Source: Forficula auricularia (Eukaryota; Arthropoda; Insecta; Dermaptera; Forficulidae). Taken from it: a DNA stretch of 64,000 nucleotides. The position numbers and the translations under genes were made by a program. Below the pieces are notes generated by a model that did no database searches, was not told where the DNA came from, and saw only the letters and a list, made by a program, of their open reading frames with translations. Of the stretch, positions 21,601 to 30,600 are shown piece by piece (the first letter of the stretch is position 1; each line of letters starts with the position of its first letter). The DNA lies in assembly GCA_024734495.1 (NCBI GenBank), contig JALMQS010000085.1, positions 16,979,802 through 17,043,801 of the forward strand, read 5' to 3'.

Positions 21601-24600
21601 CTTCAAGTGCCATACTCGATTCCGAGCGTCAGCGATTACTATCCATTGTAATTTTTCTAGGGAAATGTTTCACAATGGTGGTTTCCCATTACCTCCCCTT
21701 TGATATACGTGATTGTTAATCGGCATATATGTGTGTAAATGTTTCCAAAGTGTAGAAAAATCAGAGCCAAGTCTACACCAGTTGATTCATTATTAAGACG
21801 TTAATAGATATATTAGATAATAATGAATAACATTTATAATTGTTTAAAAAATAAAAATTAGTATTAGTACATGGGTGGGGCATAAAGATCTCCACATTTT
21901 GAAGAGGTATAAAAAAATGAAAAAATATAACTAGAAAAAAAAACTGAATATATTTTTGAAATGAACATAAAATATTTTTTTTAATGTGTTTTAAACATTA
22001 TATCAGACAAAAAAATTCAACCAAATTTTGTATATAAATTCTGTGGACGCCCAGAAAGTTAGAAATGCAAAAACTAACAACCCAAAATGGGGGTGAAATT
22101 CTAGCCCTTTCGACCAAATTCAATCAAATTTTGTGTATATATTCTGTTTGTCCCCAAAAGGCTAAAAATGGAGAAACTAACCACCCAAAATGGGGGGAGT
22201 CAAAAATGAAAATTCTAGCCCTTTTCGACCAAACTCAACCAAATTTTGTATACATAGTTTGGTCGAAAGAGCTAGAATTTTCATTTTTGACCCTCCATTT
22301 TGGGTGGTTAGTTTTTGCATTTCTAGATTTTTGGGAGTCCACAGAATATGTATACTAAGTTTGGTTGAGTTTGGTCGAAAGGGCTAGAATTTTCATTTTT
22401 GACTCCCCTTCCCCCTCCCCTTTTTTTGTCTGATATGATGTTTAAAACATAATAAAAAAATATATTTTATGTTCTTTTCAAAAATACATTCAGTTTTTTT
22501 TCTAGTTAAATTTTTTTCATTTTTTATACCTCTTCAAAATGTGGGAGATTATGCCCCATCCTGTATTATTTTTGTAAATTAAGCATTCGATTTCTTTTGA
22601 TAATAATTCAAAGAATGTTTCTGAGAACAAATTTAATACCTTTACTAAATATAATTGTTCCATTTACCAGCATCAACATCCAAAAAAAACAAAATGTAGA
22701 AGTCATCATCAGAATTTGAATTGCTGTTTTCAAATGACCTCGAACAAGATCAGAACATCGTGTTACAGTCAAAGCTATCACACAGCTCAAAATGATAGTC
22801 CAAAATGAAATTTTATCAGCTTCTGACTAAAGAAAAACATTTAAAAATAATGTAATTATCATACTAAATTGAACTTTACCTGGGTGATATTTGAACAAAC
22901 AATAGTAATCATTGATACCCACGGTCCTGTTATACCCAAACACAATGCAGAAGCAATGGATAAGAGCCACATATCCTTATTTCTAAAAAATTAGATTAAA
23001 TGAGGCAAAGGAATTTCAATTACAATATTAACTAATTTACATGTATAAATATTTCAAAGAATCCCTATATGAGAGTCGTGTACGAGATTGACTTAAAGAA
23101 ACAGGCTTCGAAGGTTTTTCGGGAAAATATGATGTCAATATAGAAAATAATAATAGGTACATACAACTTTCTGAAAAAACAAAACAAAAACCATGGATTA
23201 TTAATCATAGTGTTGGCTAAATGGGGGGGGGGGGATTAGGGTGGTCCTTATTTTGGGTATTTTCGAATTTTTACACGAACAAGGGCTCATATGGTTCGAA
23301 ATAAATAAAAAAATATCCCCCAAGTTTCAAGTCTATCTCAATTATAACTTGTGCCGAACAGCGATGCAAGTTTATCATCTAAATAACATGGGGTTTTTGG
23401 CATTAAAATATCAATTTTTTATTCCGGCTAAAATTATGGTTCAAAAAATTTGAAACTCTGTTTACTTTATCCTTATAATACTAGCTATCCATCAGAACTA
23501 TTACAGATTTTTAGCTATTATAATTTTGGAGTTATAGCTAGATAAAATACTGGTATATCTTAGTGTTACTAAGTTATAGACTCCAAAATTATAATAGTTA
23601 AAAATCTGTAAAAATTCTGCAGGATAGATACTATTATAAGGATAAATTCTACAGAGTTTCAAATTTTTTGAACCATTACTTTGACCGGAATAAAAAATTG
23701 ATCTTTCAATGGCAAAAGCCCCATGTTATTTAGATGAGAAAATTACATCGCTGGGGGAACAGGTTATAATTGAGATAGAAACTTGAAACTTGGGAGATAT
23801 TTTTTTTTTATTTATTTCGAACCCTATGATCCTTGTCCGAAATTCGAAAATACCCAAAATTAGGACCACCTTAGGGGACATGCAAGTGGCTCATCGAATC
23901 CGAGTGCCCCAAAGGATTCGGGCCACTGGTTTGTTCTCCCATATTTATCAGGCTAAATATTTGACTCCAAAAATTTAATATTGGTTTTTAAAATTTAGCG
24001 GTTTAATGAGTGTTTCGAATTTTGAATTTCTTTAGAACTTAACTTGGAATGAATGTAAAATTAAATTGCTGATAAAATAGACTTATAATTTCGAAATAAA
24101 TGACGAGAGAGTGTCTTCTACTAAATCTGACCTAGTTTTATATAATTTTTATTACGTGTTAAAAGGGTTATATTCATTCTTTCAAGAATTAAACCTGAAT
24201 GTCAAAAAAGAATCCGAGCAATGGCTACCTTGTGAATTCAGGGTATGGGCCTTCTGACATGTATACAATTTAGATAACAGGTTGAATTTACTAGAGGACA
24301 AACTCATATGATATCTTTGCCAGTTAAATATGGTGAAAAATTTTAACAAGTTTTAGCCTTGTGTTTTTATAAGTACTTTTTCAAAAATAAAATTTAAAAG
24401 ACCTTACATTGACAAGTTCACGTATAAATAAATATATAAAAAATTATATCGATTGCTATTCTTAAATATTTTCTTTTTGAAAAACATGCCAATAATATAA
24501 GAGTACAAAAAAATGAACACATTATATAGCTTAAGTATAAAGAAAAGTACCAATTAGCATAAGAAAGCCAATTTCATCTTTAATTTGATATACATTATCC

Positions 24601-27600
24601 TCAAGAGATTTTCTTAAATCAAGAGAACTTTGAACAATTTTAGGTCCAATATATGCGCTGCCAGCCATTCCAAATAGACCAAGAACAACACCAACACCTA
24701 GAAATAATTTTATTATTATATAATGAATTTGTATTATATTTTAAGTTCAAATAAATATTAAAAAATTAACTATATATATTAATATATCTCAACAGTTCTA
24801 ATTATGATTTAAGTCAGTGTTAGCTGTTAACCGACTTCAAAAAAGGAGTAGGTTATCAATTCGACTGAATTTTTTGTATCTATGTTATTCGATTACTTTG
24901 CCAATTGTGGACCGATTTCGATTATTTTATTTTTTTGATTAGGTTCAGTCTAGTTCCCGATTGGTCCCGTTTTTTTCATTGCGATTGGACCTTTTTTGTT
25001 ATGTATATTTACCCATAATTTCTTTGTTTATGAACCGATTTAGATGATTTTTTTTATTGGAAAAAAGATACTTTAGTGGTGGCCCCATATTAATTTGGTC
25101 AAGTTCTGATGATAATGACAAAATAACGGAAATCTCCAATTCTTATGAGCAAATAATTGAAATTATAATAAATAAAATCTTTTATAAAAAAAAACAATCT
25201 TAAAACCTTCATTTAAAACCCGCTAACGTTTCGAGATAATTTCTCTATTTATGAATTGAATTTTATTATCAATTTCTGATTCCTTCGCCCGAATCTTTCT
25301 CTTAGGAGATGCATGCAAGGTATTATCATAAGTCACTATTCTTAACATCACTAAAAAGAGAAAAATAAAAATAATTTTTAGAAAAAAAAACCGACTTCAA
25401 AAAAATTAAATGCAACAATTAAAATAATAAGAACTCAAAAATCAAATAAAATGCCCTAAAAAGTATAAAATAATTATCTAATTTAATTACAACTAAACGA
25501 CGAAATATTTACATGAAATCACTTTTTAAAGTCGGTGCCAAAAATATACATTTTATGAATAGAACTCGACGGATCTTACTTAGTACGTTTGGCGGGTACG
25601 CACGCTTATAGGTATAGTTTGTTTAGCACCGACTTCAAAAAGTGATTTCATGTAAATATTTCGTCGTTTAGTTGTAATTAAATTAGATAATTATTTTATA
25701 CCTTTTAGTGCATTGTATTTGATTTTTGAGTTCTTATTATTTTAATTGTTGTATTTAATTTTTTTGAAGTCGGTTTTTTTTCTAAAAATTATCATAGCTC
25801 ATGAAGAGAATATGGGGATGTTGTCCCTTTCTCAATTTTCTAGGACTTGTTCCTTATTGAATTCTTATTATTTTAATTGTTGTATTTAATTTTTTTGAAG
25901 TCGGTTTTTTTTCTAAAAATTATCATAGCTCATGAAGAGAATATGGGGATGTTGTCCCTTTCTCAATTTTCTAGGACTTGTTCCTTATTGAGTTCTTATT
26001 ATTTTAATTGTTGTATTTAATTTTTTTGAAGTCGGTTTTTTTTCTAAAAATTATTTATCATAGCTCATGAAGAGAATATGGGAATGTTGTCCCTTTCTCA
26101 ATTTTCTAGGACTTGTTCCTTATTGAGTTCTTATTATTTTAATTGTTGTATTTAATTTTTTTGAAGTCGGTTTTTTTTCTAAAAATTATTTATCATAGCT
26201 CATGAAGAGAATATGGGGATGTTGTCCCTTTCTCAATTTTCTAGGACTTGTTCCTTATTGAGTTCTTATTATTTTAATTGTTGTATTTAATTTTTTTGAA
26301 GTCGGTTTTTTTTCTAAAAATTATTATCATAGCTCATGAAGAGAATATGGGGATGTTGTCCCTTTCTCAATTTTCTAGGACTTGTTCCTTATTGAGTTCT
26401 TATTATTTTAATTGTTGTATTTAATTTTTTTGAAGTCGGTTTTTTTTCTAAAAATTATTTATCATAGCTCATGAAGAGAATATGGGGATGTTGTCCCTTT
26501 CTCAATTTTCTAGGACTTGTTCCTTATTGAGTTCTTATTATTTTAATTGTTGTATTTAATTTTTTTGAAGTCGGTTTTTTTTCTAAAAATTATTTATCAT
26601 AGCTCATGAAGAGAATATGGGAATGTTGTCCCTTTCTCAATTTTCTAGGACTTGTTCCTTATTGAGTTCTTATTATTTTAATTGTTGTATTTAATTTTTT
26701 TGAAGTCGGTTTTTTTTCTAAAAATTATTTATCATAGCTCATGAAGAGAATATGGGAATGTTGTCCCTTTCTCAATTTTCTAGGACTTGTTCCTTATTGA
26801 GTTCTTATTATTTTAATTGTTGTATTTAATTTTTTTGAAGTCGGTTTTTTTTCTAAAAATTATTTATCATAGCTCATGAAGAGAATATGGGAATGTTGTC
26901 CCTTTCTCAATTTTCTAGGACTTGTTCCTTATTGAGTTCTTATTATTTTAATTGTTGTATTTAATTTTTTTGAAGTCGGTTTTTTTTCTAAAAATTATTT
27001 ATCATAGCTCATGAAGAGAATATGGGAATGTTGTCCCTTTCTCAATTTTCTAGGACTTGTTCCTTATTGAGTTCTTATTATTTTAATTGTTGTATTTAAT
27101 TTTTTTGAAGTCGGTTTTTTTTCTAAAAATTATTTATCATAGCTCATGAAGAGAATATGGGGATGTTGTCCCTTTCTCAATTTTCTAGGACTTGTTCCTT
27201 ATTGAGTTCTTATTATTTTAATTGTTGTATTTAATTTTTTTGAAGTCGGTTTTTTTTCTAAAAATTATTTATCATAGCTCATGAAGAGAATATGGGAATG
27301 TTGTCCCTTTCTCAATTTTCTAGGACTTGTTCCTTATTGAGTTCTTATTATTTTAATTGTTGTATTTAATTTTTTTGAAGTCGGTTTTTTTTCTAAAAAT
27401 TATTTATCATAGCTCATGAAGAGAATATGGGGATGTTGTCCCTTTCTCAATTTTCTAGGACTTGTTCCTTATTGAGTTCTTATTATTTTAATTGTTGTAT
27501 TTAATTTTTTTGAAGTCGGTTTTTTTTCTAAAAAATTATCATAGCTCATGAAGAGAATATGGGGATGTTGTCCCTTTCTCAATTTTCTAGGACTTGTTCC

Positions 27601-30600
27601 TTATTGAATTCTTATTATTTTAATTGTTGTATTTAATTTTTTTGAAGTCGGTTTTTTTTCTAAAAATTATCATAGCTCATGAAGAGAATATGGGGATGTT
27701 GTCCCTTTCTCAATTTTCTAGGACTTGTTCCTTATTGAGTTCTTATTATTTTAATTGTTGTATTTAATTTTTTTGAAGTCGGTTTTTTTTCTAAAAATTA
27801 TTTATCATAGCTCATGAAGAGAATATGGGAATGTTGTCCCTTTCTCAATTTTCTAGGACTTGTTCCTTATTGAGTTCTTATTATTATAATTTGTTGTATT
27901 TAATTTTTTTGAAGTCGGTTTTTTTCTAAAAATTATCATAGCTCATGAAGAGAATATGGGGATGTTGTCCCTTTCTCAATTTTCTAGGACTTGTTCCTTA
28001 AACTTTATACGACTGTTATTCATCAGCCGTAATTCCTTACATACAGTGGCATACGCAGAGAAGTGCGGAAGGGGCGGACCAGGTGTTCCTCAATGGACCT
28101 TTGACAATCATATTAATTTTGATGAAGCCATAGCCATAAAAACAACAGTTTTAGCTTTTTTTAATGACAGAAAAGTAAGAAATTTGGCAGATTAATAAGC
28201 TTTTTAAATATAGCTACCAGTGGCGGTTGGTGACTTTTCAACCAGGGGATGCTTTCCATAAAAGTACTCTTCATTTTTTGAAATTTTATTTTAATCTTTT
28301 CGTTATTTTTCAAATTTAACAGATTTTTAAAAAATATATTTTGCTACCTTCGCCCCAAAAGGATACTTCTTTTTTGTGAGTGAGGGTAGGTGTCAGAAAT
28401 TTAATCTTGTGACTTAAACTCCACAGTCCCTGAGATGGAAATTGACCATCTTCTACGATGAATCAGCCTGTTCTATAAGAAAATCTTAAATTTCTCCTAA
28501 TTCTATTGCTATAAGCAAGCTATGACTTGCTTGTGTATAGAATTCTGAGCTATTTCGGATCTTATATATTGAGAGTTTTTAGAAATCGATTACTCCAAAG
28601 ATTCTCGAATCATCTTTATTTATTCCTTTTTTGTATTATCCATAAATTCTCAGGGTGAATAATTTTTATTCGACTAAAACTAGTCAGAACTTGTCTTTAA
28701 CATGCTTGAACTGGAAAATATACCAGGCAGGGACTTGAAACCTTCTATCCGTGCCCTTTTCGGAAAAATCACTCATTTTAATTTCCCCTTGAAACTATTC
28801 AACAATTTTATTTAATTTCGAGATGCAATATACGTACATACTATGCCTGCTATACCGTAAGTTGTTTTTTCTTTAGTCTTAAAATTGTTTCTTTACCAAA
28901 TCATTTTATTTATTTAATTTTAAGTAAATAAATGTTAATTATATATTTATGTTGACATTTTGTATGGTGATCATTCCAATAAGGAGGTCCCCAGGGAGAT
29001 TTCCGCCCCGGGCCTCGATATGGTTGTATGTACGCCACTGCTTGTATATAATAAATCGTTATTCCAAATAGCTCAATATATTGGTCTATTAAATATTAAC
29101 ATTTTTTTACTTTCGTTTTTTCGAATTATTCTGTAGAATCTGGTTGAAAATTGCTTATATATATAAGCGTTTGTACAAATTGTTTGTAAAACAAACCTAA
29201 ATATAACTGATTTAGAATATTTTGATATAAAACATAAGTTCACTCCGATTAAACAAAATAACCAAAAGAATGGATGCGAGGAAATTGAGAAATAACAAGA
29301 AATATGAAGATTCGAGGATAATTTCAATTATAAACTTTCTCATCATGATATTTTCAATGTTGTATCATTCGCTTCCTTAATAAATTTCTAACAGGAATAT
29401 CAGGAAATTGGACAAAAATTAAAAACACTGAATTTTTATTAAATGGGCCAGACATTTCGTCAACTTATTTTGACTTCCTCACTGGCCCATTTAATCACCC
29501 TTTGTCAAAAAATGATATTTTATCGAATGGTTAAATTGTTTTTTGACAAAGAGTGATTAAATGGGCCACTGAGGAAGTCAAAATAAGTTGACAAAACGTC
29601 TGTCCCATTTAATAAAGACTCTCTCGTGTATTTAATTTTTGCCCAATTCCCTGCTATTCCTTTTACAGATATTTTCAATGTTTACAAACTATAGTCTACC
29701 TGTTGCTGTTGTCCTTTGTTTTCTTGGGAACCATACGGAAGATAACAAAGCTGGTGCTGGACATAAGATAACCCCTCCTAAGCTGTTTAAGATAGCACCA
29801 AAATGAGCTAACCTAAAATAATTATAGGATAAAAGAGTTTCCAAAACGCTTGAATAAATTAATATTAACAATAATTAATGTTTATTTTTTTAATTTTATT
29901 ACCATAATAATTTATATTGATCTCTAGAGAAACATCTAAATACTGATCCTAATAAGGATAAAAAGGTCGAAAATATAAATGCTGGTCTCATCCCTAAAAA
30001 GTTTTAAAAATTAATACTTCTTACTATTAGCTTAAGTGAATCAAAAATTTCAATTAAAATTTTTCTATTTTCTATAGGGAAATGTATGCAATCGTCCAAT
30101 TGAAATTACCCCATCTCTCAGATCTTGGCCTGTCTAAGAATAATGTATGTGGGTCGCTTATTAATATTATTAAATATTCCGATCTCAATTGATTTGCTTG
30201 CACTGGAATAGAATAAGTGAGGCTTAAAGGGTGATACGGAATTGCAACATTTTATCTTTACTAAAATTACAACAACATAAATTTCCCTTAAAAGTACGTT
30301 TTCCTCGGTGCTACTATCACGATGATCCTTCAACAATAATAGTGCAAAGAGGAAAACGTAGCCTACCGGCAGTCGCTCGAAGAAAAACAGCTCCATAAGA
30401 AATACAAAGAAATAGTGCTCAAGGCACGATCATCGTGATAGTCGCACCGAGGAAAACGTACCTTAAGGGTAGATGATATTTTCAGTCATGGGAGAATTTG
30501 TAAAATTTTTATATGAACTCACTTCAGAGAAAACCAATAGGTTGATGAACACTAACAAACTCCACAAGCAGAAGTATTCTGGTGACATAAGCTCTAATTA

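Larger units (their letters stand above)
29395..29660. mobile_element. Small inverted-repeat element with hammerhead-like arms (element E5)
   Basis: Arms about 29395-29500 and 29540-29660 share AGGAAATTGG/CCAATTCCCTG-type ends and AAATGGGCCA..TTAATCACTC sequence. It lies between SLC49A4 exons 4 and 5. Confidence 0.68.

Noticed and set aside
25728..28000. Regularly spaced repeats resembling a CRISPR array
   Set aside because: The whole 131-136-bp unit is repeated with no variable spacers, and the genome is eukaryotic. It is a satellite.
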